Source of the DNA: Cercis canadensis
Taxonomy: Eukaryota > Streptophyta > Magnoliopsida > Fabales > Fabaceae
NCBI GenBank assembly: GCA_003255065.1
Contig: QAOA01002043.1
Coordinates: 1-64,000 of the forward strand
Length of the DNA stretch: 64,000 bases
Direction of reading: 5' to 3'
The position numbers and the translations under genes are program-made. Positions 50,386 to 61,479 of this stretch are shown here, in pieces (within the stretch, counting starts at the first letter, position 1; every line of letters begins with the position of its first letter). The notes beneath the pieces are model-generated. The model did not search any database. It was not told where the DNA came from and worked only from the letters and a program-made list of their open reading frames with translations.

Positions 50386-52008
50386 AACAAATTAACTTTC
50401 ATGGAGGGACCACTATACATGTGTTCCACATGCTACTTTAACTACATAGGTTCTTAAACACCAACAACAATAAACAACAGTATTGTAGTAACGTAAGAAA
50501 TACCAAGGACCACCATTACAAAAAAAAAATTAACTTTCATGGGGGGACCACCATGAAAACACAGCAAACACAATAACGATATAATAGAACAGAACAGCAC
50601 AAAAATTAAAACAACAAAAATTTATGCCATTTGGGCTCCCACATCGCATGCATGACCACATAACAAGTTTCTCACACAAAACAAATTATTTATCTAAATG
50701 GACAAATGCGCAACATTCAGAAGACACTAACCTTGTATTCGAATCAATGCAAAATTGCACGTCCCAGGAAAATCAAATTCTCAACCTCATGATAGCTTCT
50801 GCAACCGCTTCTTAGGGTTTTTCCTCTCTGAATCGCTATAATTTTTCACAAATCACGGACAACAATCCCCAATGAATGTCTACCTTTGAAATGCGATACG
50901 CTTGGGCAATTAGGGTACCAATTCTTACGATTGTTAGAGTTCTCTAAATCGCCACAACGTTCTCTCTTCCAAATGGTGCTTGACGGAGGAAAGGGGATTA
51001 GGGCTTTTTTTTTTTTTACAAATTGAGACGACGTCGTCCTTGCCCAGTTAGCAAATAGTGCTCCCCACAGGCTACGACGTGACATTTAACAGTGACACAT
51101 AAGCCTTCTAACGGCCACATCAGCATTTCCGTCATTTAATTTAATGGAGGTTAGACGGAGGGATTTGATTGAAGGGAAATTGACCAGTGAGGGACCTTAT
51201 TAGATTATTTTTGCAGTGAGGGACTTAATTGACAGCGCCTAATATAGTGAGGGACGAAAATAGGGTTTTAGTTACTATCACATAAACAAGTTGTTTGCTA
51301 TGTCAGCACCTAACTAATAGAGTTATAATTGGAGGTGACAACATGAACCCAATTAAAAAAATTTCAAACTATAAAGATCCTAAAAAAAGAAAAAAAAATT
51401 ATAGGGACCTGATTCAAAATTTGTCCAAATTATAGAGACTTGCAGTACATTTAAACCTTATTTTAATATTTTATTTAGCTTTATATATTCATCTAGTTTG
51501 TTAATTTATTTAAAAATTATTTAAATAAATATGGGCTTATTTGAACATTTCAAAACAAATATTGTAAATTTGAATTTTTTAACGATTTTCTTTACTTATA
51601 GAGATTTTTTTTACATATCCTCTTCGTGTAAATGTTATTTTTATAATATTTTACTTACAATTAAATAATTGCCTACATACAACCATTGAAGGCATTGCTC
51701 TTGGAAAACATATATAGTATCATGAATTATATCATTCATTCCTAATATTGTAGACACTACAATATATAATGTGGAAAGTGACTAAAGTAACTAATTTGGA
51801 GAAATTATTAATCTACTTTATGGAAGAGGTATGTATTGTTTGTAATGGGACATTCTAATAGATGAGTACTTAATATTTTATAGTAGAGATATCGAGTTCA
51901 AATCTCAATAAAAACAAAAGTGAGGCAAGATTTTAAAAGATAATAGACTACCTTTTATTATATAACCTTCAATAGAAAGAAGAAAAAAAAGAGGTACGTA
52001 GTTGTAAA

Positions 52009-52384
52009 GGTAAATGACTTAAAAAATGAAATTTGAGAAACAAATTCCACAAATACCATATTTCAAAACAATTTCTATCAATATTATAAATTTGAATATT
52101 TTAATGAGATATGTCAAACAGGTCAATAACACTATGTTCCATATAGTGTCAAGTAATATATATATGTCAATGAGAAGCTCGGCAAAAATGGTGACAACAT
52201 ATGACATATGTCATCACCAATTAGGTGTCGACATGTCGTCACGACTAGTACGAGCCTCCTTCCCATCTCCTTTTTCTTTTGAAATGTGATAATATTAAAA
52301 TATTTAAAAACATAATATTAATGAAAATACTTGTATCCATTTGTAGAATAAATTCGATAAAGTGCATTATTCAAGTCCTTTACC
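52009..52384. mobile_element. MITE with 10-bp target duplication
   Basis: The ends are GGTAAATGACTTAAAAAATG and a right end GCATTATTCAAGTCCTTTACC that is its imperfect complement. TAGTTGTAAA is repeated exactly at 51999-52008 and 52385-52394. Shares ends with the shorter element at 4291-4426. In segment A the same element is cut short by the N at 46418. Confidence 0.8.
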
Positions 52385-52394
52385 TAGTTGTAAA

Positions 52395-52961
52395 TGTACA
52401 AATATACCACTTATGACTCTAGCATTGCATTGAGTTTTCCTTGAGCTGTCAAGTTGTAAGAGTACATTGCCACTTCACAATTATCTCAGCTCATTGAATC
52501 CCGCAAGTCCACGCCTCTAATTAATAATATCGAGTTGTACTTGTACCATGCCAACCTTTTTAACAAATTAATTGTAATTGAGAAAATTTGAATCAGGAAA
52601 GTAGCGTTATAATTAGGAATATAAATAACATATTTTCTTTTTAAAGAATCAAATAAATTTGAATTTCTAATACCATTTTCCCTTCAATTATCCTTTTCCT
52701 TTTAAACCATTATTATTCTCCCTTTAATTTAATAACTAATACCTACTTAATTTCTCTTTGTCTTAATTTATTAAGATTTATATATTTGATATTATGGTGA
52801 ACGTACTCCTTATTTAATATTTTGGGTACAGCAGTCAAGTTCATAGTTGAACAACAATATATAGTAAGGAAATAGAACACCACAAATCAGAAGCAAATTA
52901 AGAAAGTCCATAGAAATAAAACCCTTCCCTCTTGCAAACATCAAATAGTGATGCAGTGCTT
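52395..52961. other. Intergenic spacer / 3' flank of DCR
   Basis: AT-rich sequence with no recognised feature. Its right end should hold the 3' UTR of the minus-strand DCR gene. Confidence 0.5.
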
Positions 52962-54860
52962 CTAAACCTCCAAAAGAAACTCCTTGTCTTTCTCCAACCT
53001 CCCCATAGCCTCAGGCTCCAGAGTTAGCTCCACATCAATGCTCCTCCCACCACTCTTTCCTGGATACAAATAAACCATCCCATCAAACTTGTTATTAGAT
53101 CCACTTCTCACATTCTCCGGCTTCCCCCACCCGAAATCCACGTCGTAAACCTTAAACCTCGGCGAGCTCCCCACCGCCACGCAATTCACCCCGGCATCTT
53201 TAAACTGAAAAATCTTGGGTGCACTCTCCCACTCTTTATTACGCTCATCAATAGCCTTCGCGTTGTGCGCTTCAATTGCTTTCTGAATTTCGGATGCACC
53301 AAATTGCGGCGGGTGTACCGACAACAACCCCGCCGCCGTCACCGTGAATATGGCTTGAATTAGGTTTCCAAAGTAAGTCTCCGGCATCGGCGGGTCAACC
53401 CGTTTCCGGCAATCCACAAAGACGGTGAAGACAGTATAGTCTTCAGGCTTTAGGTTACGTGCATGGGTTACATGGCGCCAAATATGACCCGAGAGAGCCT
53501 GGAATGTTGAGAATGGTTTTGAGCCGTCAGATGGAGGGTTTTCGTTGACCGTTGACTTGATCTTGTCGATGGCTGACTCCGAGAACTTGAAGATCTTCTC
53601 TCTCAGTGGTGGTGGGTCCGACTTCACATCACCGTTGGATGAGGCGAGTGGGTCCGAGGGGAGTGAGAGATCGAGTTTCACGCGCGTGTTGCGAGCTTTG
53701 GTGCGTTCCAAGAAGGGTAGCACTGACGTGGAGGGAGCGCCGCTACAGATCTCAGCCCATGCGCTCATGAAGTGCCACGTGGATGACCCGTCGAGGACCG
53801 CGTGGTTAAACGCGCACCCCATCGCGAGTCCGTCTTTCAGCTTGGTTAACTGCGGGAAGGACCATGGACCATGGTATAGTTAGTGAATCCATAAAGAATT
53901 TTCACAAAAAATAGGGGAAAAAAAAAAAAAAACAGAGATGATAATGTAGAAATTAATGATGGAAAAAGATGAAGTGGCGAGCACAAGAATATGGTGGTCC
54001 ATCACCAACTTTGTTCAGCAATTTAATGCTAGGATAGATCAAATAAATTGACGAGTTACCATCACCTTCAAAATACCACCTTCTTTTCACAAAATCTGAG
54101 TCTTCCTATTTTTTCGACTTTCAATATTTCATCTCAATACTCGTCAATCGTGAGAAACAGAGGGCAAAAGAAAACAGAGCAATCAACTAGTTTTACGAGG
54201 CATTCCAAGGTCTTCCCTTAACAAATTAGCACAATATTTCCTCTACTTTCAATTTCTTTGGCACCCATCTTATGATTCTATTACTTTTCTCTCTGCATTC
54301 ATATGAACTTGGTGAAAAGTTGAGGCTACAAATTAAGTGACCCTTTTTGCCATATTCTTAAACTAAAATAGTCAACATAAACAAACGCTAGAGTTGGGTT
54401 AATAAATTACCTGAAGTGCCAACAAGGGCCTGTGCATCCCTTCCAAGTTCAAGATCTCACTGTAAGGTATCAACTCCTTCAAATTGCTGGTACTTTCTGC
54501 CACAGTTAGATCTGCAACAGCAATATCATCAGCAACAGCTTCTGTGACCTCCACACCAGCCAAGTCATCATCATATTCCACTCTGAACACGCCCTCTTCA
54601 TCTTTCCCTAGCTTACCAGCTAGTTGATAAAAGTCCCCTAAGACTACACTCAGCCCATCTTTGAGTTTCTTCACCATTCCCTCAAAGTCATTACCTTTAT
54701 AAAACAACAGCTTCTGGTTGTAGTAGAAGGCTAGGTAGGGAAGATCAAATGTCACAAGCTGAAACTCTTTCTTCCCAATTTTCTTGTTTGGCTTCACATG
54801 GCTTTTACCCGTGAATTTCAGCTTCAGCAGCTCCTCCTTCTTCCCAATTTCAGCTGCCAT
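52962..54860 (-). CDS. DCR: DCR, BAHD acyltransferase for cutin formation
   Basis: Cytosolic acyl-CoA-dependent acyltransferase. Arabidopsis DCR (At5g23940, PEL3) is needed to incorporate dihydroxypalmitate into cutin and for cuticular ridges. Exon 1 54860-54411 (150 codons) opens MAAEIGKKEELLKLKFTGK and carries the family-typical FQLVTFDLPYLAFYYNQKLL, DFYQLAGKL and LNLEGMHRPLLALQ. The 561-bp intron has donor GTAATT and acceptor CGCAG. Exon 2 53849-52962 opens LTKLKDGLAMG. The catalytic HxxxD is H166-A-V-L-D170 in FNHAVLDGSSTWHFMSAWAE; the structural DFGWG lies at about 388-392 in FKVYDVDFGWGKPENVR. Similarity to DCR is continuous through FGNLIQAIFT and FKDAGVNCVAVGSSPRF. Length is 445 aa against 484 in Arabidopsis; the variable acidic tail after KEFLLEV is missing. 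Only the orthology is inferred. Confidence 0.92.
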
Positions 54861-54977
54861 TATTGAAGAAACAAAAAGAAAATGGAAAAAAAAATAAAAA
54901 AACTGAAAGAGAAGGTGTATAGGGAAAATGGCAAAGAAAAAATTATGGGTTTGATTGTGGGATAAGAGTCTAGAAGA

Positions 54978-54985
54978 TATTTATA
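54978..54985 (-). promoter_or_regulatory. Candidate TATA box of DCR
   Basis: TATAAATA on the minus strand about 118 bp upstream of the DCR start codon, which leaves a leader of roughly 85-90 nt. Confidence 0.5.
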
Positions 54986-56098
54986 AACAAATCTATTCGA
55001 ATGTTGTTGGAAAGCATTTATGGGTTTCATGGTAGGTAGGTAGTTGTGACCCTTTAATAACCTTCACTCTTCTATTAGTTCCGGTGGGAGGTGTGTATAA
55101 AGATACGTATATTGAATTTTTACCCAAACAATTAAAATGTAAAATAAATCACCACAAAATTTAAATGTTTCTTATGCTTCTTGAAGGGTTGAACTCGTAT
55201 CAACAAAAGGAAATGGTTGGCAAAACAAAAGAAAACCAATTTATCTTAATTTTTTTTAGCATATATATTTGTATGAGTAGTAAAATATTAATATATGTAG
55301 AAAGTAGAATAACTATGACTTATGAGAATTTATACCAGGAACCCGAGAGGAAGTCATACAATTTTTTCAAAATAGATGGCTAAGCAGATAAATGCAACTC
55401 TTGTTAATTTAAATTTTTATAAACAAAAATATGTTCATGGCACAAAATAGAAAATATTATAATATGAAGTTTTGGGAATTTCTCATTTTTTTGGACATAT
55501 TATATATTAGGGCGACGTTTCATTCATAGTGCTTGCAAAATTCTAATCATTAACAACGTCTGTTTCATATATACCTGATACCATATTTGCCAAAGTATGT
55601 ACTTGTTTTATATTTATCATTTATTAATAATAACATCTTTTTAGAGTATGTTTGGAAGCGAATCATATTAGCAATAATGGATAACTTGTTATGTTATGTT
55701 AGTAATTTAAATTGCAGTTCGCATTACAATATGCATGGTTCTATCGGCTTTTGACACAAATATTACATTTTGTAAAAGTATTTACCTAAATATTACAACT
55801 TTCAAATTATTTACACAAATATTAAACCTTTTAAAAATTCAAAAATTAAAAAAAAAAAAAAAGATTTTCAGACACATGGGTCCCACTGGACACGCCGTGG
55901 GCCTCACTNTTGCAGTTCGCATTACAATATGCATGGTTCTATCAGTTTGTTATTTCCTTCATACTAGTTATAATATTATTTTTCTGAATATTATTATTAT
56001 TGTTGTTATATGTTTATTGAAACATATGGATGAATAGAAATCGTCCGTGATACCCACCTACCCCAGTGGGTAATCATCAAGTGTTTGTTTGCACCAAC

Positions 56099-56258
56099 TA
56101 CCAAATAACAGCCATCGAAGTGACCATGTACTCAAATCTGAGTGCCTAGCTAGCTATATAGGTACAAGAAAAATGAAGTACCAAATAACAGCCATCGAAG
56201 TGACCATGCCCTCAAATCTCAATGCCTAGCTAGCTATATAGGTACAAGAAAAATGAAG
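56099..56258. repeat. 80-bp tandem duplication
   Basis: Two adjacent copies sharing AACAGCCATCGAAGTGACCA and CCTAGCTAGCTATATAGG, differing at a few positions. There is no N at this junction, unlike several other duplications in the window. Confidence 0.85.
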
Positions 56259-56335
56259 GATAAAATTTTATTTTAATTGTGCAAAAGACAAGAAACTCCA
56301 TTTATCATAATATATTTTTAGAGCATGAAATAAGG

Positions 56336-56677
56336 TAAAGTTACACAAATAATATACATTGTCAAACTATTTATATAAATAGAACAATTTTTAAACTATT
56401 TATTTAAAATAGACATTTTTGAATATTTTATTAACTTTTCAACAAAAATTAAATATGAAAAAAGTCAACAATAAACATGTTTTATCTATAAAGCATATTT
56501 ACAAAGAATACGTTTTATTTATAAAGCGTTTACCCCTAAAGTGTGTTCACTGTCTGACTTTTTCTATGTTTATTTTTGTTAAAATATTCAAAAGTGTCTA
56601 TTTTAAGTAAATAATTTAGAAACGACCTCATTTATATAAATAGTTTGACAATGTGTATTATTTGTATAACTTTGCTC
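56336..56677. mobile_element. Foldback MITE (about 340 bp)
   Basis: Inverted ends GTAAAGTTACACAAATAATA (left) and CAAAGTTATACAAATAATAC (right, reverse strand), with the match continuing inward through ACATTGTCAAACTATTTATA. A central part carries two related AAAGCRT-containing sequences. Target duplication not resolved. Confidence 0.7.
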
Positions 56678-57806
56678 ATTAAATGAATTGAAAGGGAAAA
56701 AATAAAAGAAAAAGAAGAAAGCACCAATAACATTAAAATTTAATTATTTTTTCTATACATTTAAATTCTCTACAACTCGTGTGCAAACATAAGTTGTGTT
56801 ACTTAAATATAAATGATTAATAATATTTACCAAATATTTTATAGTTGAGTAGTACTCAGAGATTGTATTTAAAATTTACAAATTTTGTGTTGAAATTCAA
56901 AGTCATAATTAAAACTTTTAAAAAAAATACTTGATGACATTTTTTGTTGATAACAATTTATGTAAGATAACTGTGAGTTGGTTGGGTATTGACAATGAAT
57001 TAGTAGCCTAGAACGTGGATTTTAATGAAGCGGATCATGTTTGAAAACTTGAAATGGTAATAAAACATGTCACTACATGCTGCTAAACACGCCGTCCATT
57101 CTGTTGAAAGTCCTGCCTCTAGTTTTAATTACATTAATTTGCCGTCCAATTGAGCTGACCAACCCTACTTGACATAATTTGGCAACCATGTCTACTACTT
57201 TTTCGCTAACAAACACGGTCACTAATAAGAGCAACAATGTTTGTTGAATTCCTATATTCACAAAATTCTGTAAAGCCAGCCAGGCTTTAACCTACTCTCT
57301 ATGTTGCATTTTTGTTTCTACGGAAGGGGAACATATATTTGAATTATATCTGTCTTATTAGCCATCGAAAGATGAATTGAACCATATCAAACTTTAGCAC
57401 TACCTCCTTCAAAAATTCTAAAATGTTACTTAAAAAAAATTATGTTTGATCGTTTGAGTGAGAAAATATAGTGTTTCCGAGCCCATTTGTCTTAAAGAAT
57501 GCTATATGTACTAAAATGATTATTTGTTATAGCCAATTATTTATTATTTAAGTGATCTTTTTTGGTATTTTTGGCTATAATTTTAAATTCGAACACAGAA
57601 TTCAAATCCTAATGACGACCTTAATACTACTCAACTACAAGTTGTTTAATATTANGCTATAATTTTAAATTCGATCACAGAATTCAAATCCTAATAACGA
57701 CCTTAATAGTACTCAACTACAAGTTGTTTAATATTACTTACTATAAGATTAATTAAATAATTTATGATGTTTATCTTATTGAATCTCTATATCTATTAAG
57801 TAAAAC

Positions 57807-58308
57807 TAGAGTTGGATAACGGGCCAGGCCAAACTAGCCTAGTTCTAATTGGGCCAACAAACTGCTGGCCTAACCTAACTCTACATGACAGCAAGCCTAA
57901 ATGGGCCCGCCTACTATTATTTTAACTATTTTTATTTGTAATTAGGCTAAAATCTAACAAAAAAGTTTAAGTTTTTTTTTATAGTAATTTTGGTCAAATT
58001 ACTAATGAATCTANAAAATACATGTAAGTGTAAATTTAAAATAAAGATGTATAAGTAACTAAAAAAATTATAATAGTACATACTTTAAAGTTAAAAAACA
58101 CATACTAATATGATTTGGTAGTATTTTCTTAAAAATAAAATAAAAATAAAAATGGGCCGGCCCGGCCCAAACGGGCCACGAGCCAATTTAGGCTGAGATA
58201 TTTAGAACNCTAATTCTATTCGAGCTAGGATATTTAGAATTCAACCTTACTTTTTTTTCAAGCCAAAACGGGTTAGGCCATTGAGCCTGACATATTTTAC
58301 CAGCTCTA
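57807..58308. mobile_element. Non-autonomous hAT element with 8-bp TSD
   Basis: The ends are TAGAGTTGGATAA and, on the reverse strand, TAGAGCTGGTAAAA. A perfect 8-bp duplication AGTAAAAC lies at 57799-57806 and 58309-58316. The body contains GGGCC/CGGCCCGGCCC-type motifs and Ns at 58014 and 58209. No transposase. Confidence 0.88.
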
Positions 58309-58395
58309 AGTAAAACATACACATATCATTCCAATGATCAATTCTGCTTGTGGTATTAATAATTAACTATTTTTCTTGATAAATTAATATGGATT

Positions 58396-60773
58396 TTAGG
58401 TGGATCGACCCGAATCCGTTATATCTTTCAAGACAAGGTCTCTACCCCTGTTAATTGTCATTAAACATAAGTACAAATGCTCCTCCAACTCATCTAATTG
58501 ATCACTAAAGCTGCACCCATTTTTCTTCAATAGGCGCGCCACTTCCCCATCGGCTTGAAGTCGATCATCTTTCCTCTCAAGCCAAAACTTGATAGTTGCA
58601 CGCATGTGTTCCAGCTCATCATTTAGCCGAGCTACAAGCCGGCTTATTGTCTCCAAGTCCTTGTTCAATATGTAAGTTCCTTTAGCAGCTGCATCAAGTT
58701 GACCCGTCACCCTTGCTAGCTTCTTTTCTGAAACCATGTCTAGTGAACCCACAATAACCCCAGGCACGGCCACAAGCAATGCAAACCCATGAGCCACAAC
58801 AATCACAATTAGTGAAGCCGTTATAGTCACAAGAAAGAAAGCCGAGCCACATTTTAATCTAGCAATTAATTGGAGCTTGGCTCGGACCTTGTCACGGCTC
58901 GACTCTAGCCGTTTCAACAATTCGGAGCATTGAGATTGAGTTGCCCGAACACATGGGTTTAAGGTGTTGGAAAATTCGGTTAGATGGGTCACCACCATCG
59001 AAACATTGCTTGATAAATAGGTTTTATTGGTTGTAAAAGATTGAAGAATGGTCTTAAGGGATCGATATCTGACACGTACACGATCAATGTCTTTTAACAG
59101 TAGGCTACAAAGTAGAGAAGCATTAGCTGTTTGTGTGAAATAATCAGACAGCAGAGAATGGAATATGGATTGGTGATGGGTTGAGGCTAAGATCCGAATA
59201 GCTGTGGGTTGATCCGGATCCAAGAGATGCTCCGCAAACAATCGGTAAGATGGGAGCCGAGCTGCCGAGGTTGACTCTCTTGACAAATAGGAGGAAGATT
59301 GTCCACTGGAATATGCACAGACACGTGTCCAGAATTCTAGGTATGATTCGGTGCGGAAGGCATTAGCATATTCCTCACACACGTCCACACTGGATTGGTG
59401 GTTTGGAGAGTCAGACCTATATGCTGTTGCATACCATCACAATCATGAACAATACAAAAACGAGATGGGAAATAACATTATTCTTGGATTGGAATTGGAT
59501 GCTTGATAATACAATAATTTGTCATCAACTTAATTTAGCTTTAGGTGCTACTAAAAATTTTCGAAAATTAAAATTTGATCTTTTATTGATTACTATATGC
59601 TGTGATGGGTGACAAGTAATCCATCAATTAGTTAGGTGCATACACATTATAGCTACGACTTCATGAATCATAATGTAAAGTATTTATTTCTACAAATCTA
59701 TAAATTAATATTTATGCAATACATCTCCTATGTGTGACTGAATGCTTATATTTATACAGCCTACGGTTAGATATGAATTAATTAATAATGATCACCCACT
59801 ATATATATATATATGTTAATGCCAACTTAATTTAAGAATAGGGTTATTTATGATTCAACTTGCCTATTTCATTTTACCAAAAGAAAAAAAGTCTATTCTT
59901 AACCAAAATGGAAAAACAAAATACACACCTAGTAATATCTACAATATATATATTTTTGTTACAAGAAATAACAATGTGTTTAAAAAGAGAAGGAGAGTCC
60001 GCAATAAAAATGGAATTATTGACATCAACCTTATAATTTTTATGATTAGAAAAAATATCATTAGACCTACAGGTCATTGACAATATGTAAATAAATTAAC
60101 TAATGTCATTTATACATTAGTAGTTATATACCTTTTATATAACTTGTATAATGTGCATAATTTGAGTTTAATAAATAATAAAAAAAAAAAACTCTATCAA
60201 GTTATCAAGTAAGTGTTCAACTGCTTAATAAATTTATGTTATGACATGCATCAAAGCTAACAAGGGTCGATCCCTTGTAAGAGTTGTGACAATTGGTACA
60301 AAGTGCAAAGTAGAAAACAAAGCTAGGTATCNACAAAGTGCAAAGTAGAGAACAAAGCTAGGTATCAAATGCAGCAGGCGAGGGACCTAGTTATGCTTCC
60401 CACATGCAATGGCACAAGACCAACAACTCCAACTATAACTCTTTAATGATGAAAGAAACTAACAACCATTTCTTGAGGAAAATTTATGAATTTTTGAGGG
60501 ATCAGTTCTAAGGTTGGAAAAAGGTTGAATCACAAATAAATAGAATTGGAACAATTCAAATTGTATGTACAAGTACTAAAAAAAATACGTATTTACTAGT
60601 TTGTAAATAATGCTATTCTAACGATATATACAAGAGTTGTGAAACATTCTATTCCTCTAAACTAATATTATTAATTTCACTCAATTATATGTATAATATA
60701 ACAAGAAAAGAAGAATATAATTACCAGAAAATGAAAGCAGCTTCCTGATCCGTCTATTAAATTTGTTCCTCAT
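58396..60773 (-). CDS. UPF0496 (DUF677) family membrane-associated protein
   Basis: Plant-specific family related to BYPASS1/At1g20180-type proteins; function not established. Exon 1 60773-60725 encodes MRNKFNRRIRKLLSFS plus one base (donor GTAATT). Exon 2 59423-58396 continues AYRSDSPNHQSSVDVCEEYA and runs to GRST-stop, giving 358 aa. I used the acceptor GCAACAG|CA because the one further downstream would shift the frame. Seen in the protein: an N-terminal helical half (FWTRVCAYSS, FHSLLSDYF), a hydrophobic pair around residues 205-243 (FFLVTITASLIVIVVAHGFA then ALLVAVPGVIVGSL) and a C-terminal coiled-coil-like region with QLDAAAKGTYILNKDLETIS and QLDELEEHLYLCLMTINRGR, all family features. 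The 1.3-kb intron has an N join at 60332 with a 34-bp repeat. Confidence 0.85.
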
Positions 60774-61258
60774 TCTGCTATATGTTCAAATTGTGAAGCT
60801 GCAATTAAAGAGTAGAACAGAAAAATTAGTTGAGCAGTAATAATAGTATTCATCTAAAGGACTAAAGAAATTAATTAACAGGAGATGAATAAACATTAGT
60901 TCTCCAATTGAGATTTGGAGATCCTAACATTTCTGAGAACCTTAATGAAAGAAATCGTTCAACACAGGATTTGAAGGAGATCAGGAACCCTGCCGTTTTT
61001 GGTTTTTCGGTCACGTTCCCTTCTTTGATGAGCAAAATTGGATCCATTTTATACAAAGCTCTTAATTTTGCTCTTGCTTATAAGAAAGGCTTATGAAAAG
61101 ATACAGTGCATTACAACTTATCAGACTTGCTGTGTAAGTGAAGGGTTATATTTCTTTAAGATTTGATAACGAAAATTTCATAATTTTGGGCCTAAAATAG
61201 GCCTTGACTTTAATGAAAGTTAATAAGAAGTCACTAACACTGCATAAAGTTAGTAAAC
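60774..61258. other. Spacer between UPF0496 gene and U5 snRNA gene
   Basis: It contains the upstream region of the minus-strand UPF0496 gene. Short ORFs on both strands overlap each other and show no conserved features. Nothing else recognised. Confidence 0.5.
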
Positions 61259-61272
61259 TTGAACTCAAATTG
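61259..61272 (-). terminator. Plant snRNA 3'-end formation box
   Basis: CA, then five bases, then AGTTCAA (61265-61259) just past the 3' hairpin of U5. This matches the plant U-snRNA 3' signal CA(N)3-10AGTNNAA. Confidence 0.8.
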
Positions 61273-61274
61273 GT

Positions 61275-61400
61275 GTGGAGTCTTCACATGGAAGACCCCT
61301 CCAAAAATAGGCGTATGCCGCTTAAAGTGGCGCGCACACGGTATTCTTTAGTAAAAGGCGAAAGAATAGTTCGCTTTGTGCTCACCACACGGCTCCGTGC
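61275..61400 (-). ncRNA. U5: U5 spliceosomal snRNA
   Basis: The minus strand reads through the invariant U5 loop I, CTTTCGCCTTTTACTAAAG (core GCCTTTTAC at 61359-61351), the loop that holds the exon ends during both steps of splicing. It closes on a stem around it (ACTATTCTTT with AAAGAATAC). Upstream lies the plant U5 5' part, CCGTGTGGTGAGCACAAAGC. Downstream are internal loop 1/stem sequence, then an Sm-binding site ATTTTTGG at 61308-61301, then a 3' hairpin (GGGGTCTTC loop GAAGACTCC, one G-U pair) ending near 61275. Length of about 120 nt fits plant U5. The 5' end is placed between 61394 and 61402 from TATA distance and family resemblance. Promoter and 3' box are complete, so the gene looks functional. 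Confidence 0.93.
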
Positions 61401-61425
61401 TTTTGACTTCGGGCAGCTGTTTCCT

Positions 61426-61433
61426 TTTATAAA
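61426..61433 (-). promoter_or_regulatory. TATA box of U5 snRNA gene
   Basis: TTTATAAA about 25-35 bp upstream of the predicted U5 start, and 31 bp downstream of the USE. That spacing fits the RNA polymerase II class of plant snRNA promoters. Confidence 0.8.
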
Positions 61434-61464
61434 GGGAAACCTCGCTTAGGCTTTCTAATCTCCG

Positions 61465-61475
61465 CGATGTGGGCT
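61465..61475 (-). promoter_or_regulatory. Upstream sequence element (USE) of U5 snRNA gene
   Basis: AGCCCACATCG on the minus strand, ten of eleven bases matching the plant snRNA consensus RTCCCACATCG, about 70 bp upstream of the predicted transcript start. Confidence 0.82.
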
Positions 61476-61479
61476 TTCG

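Larger units (their letters stand above)
46506..51460. mobile_element. Mutator-like element (MULE), copy B
   Basis: Same organisation as copy A: AAGGTT-type outer ends, ~450-550-bp TIRs, plus-strand GRF remnant (about 47289-47590), minus-strand transposase remnants and a nested foldback. It is 837 bp shorter, almost all because the hAT insertion is absent. No intact transposase is present. Confidence 0.8.
46419..52317. repeat. Duplicated segment B (5.9 kb)
   Basis: Second copy of segment A, starting immediately after the N at 46418 and lacking the 844-bp hAT insertion. It runs into a complete MITE (52009-52384) and unique sequence beyond. Confidence 0.85.
55000..58395. other. Transposon-rich intergenic region
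   Basis: No recognised gene. Contents: an N join at 55909 with a ~33-bp repeat on both sides (from 55712 and 55910); an 80-bp tandem duplication; a foldback MITE; an N join at 57655 with an 81-bp repeat on both sides (57574-57654 and 57656-57736); and a hAT element. Short ORFs here show no conserved features. Confidence 0.6.

Noticed and set aside
57073-57261. 62-residue minus-strand ORF
   Set aside because: Hydrophobic start but no conserved motif, and it lies in a transposon-rich intergenic region.
59416-59423. Acceptor ATATAG|G for exon 2 of the UPF0496 gene
   Set aside because: It would put exon 2 out of frame with exon 1 (phase 1). The acceptor GCAACAG|CA eight bases earlier keeps the frame.
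61204-61449. 81-residue plus-strand ORF
   Set aside because: It is antisense to the U5 snRNA gene, its TATA box and its flanks. The conserved sequence is explained by the RNA.
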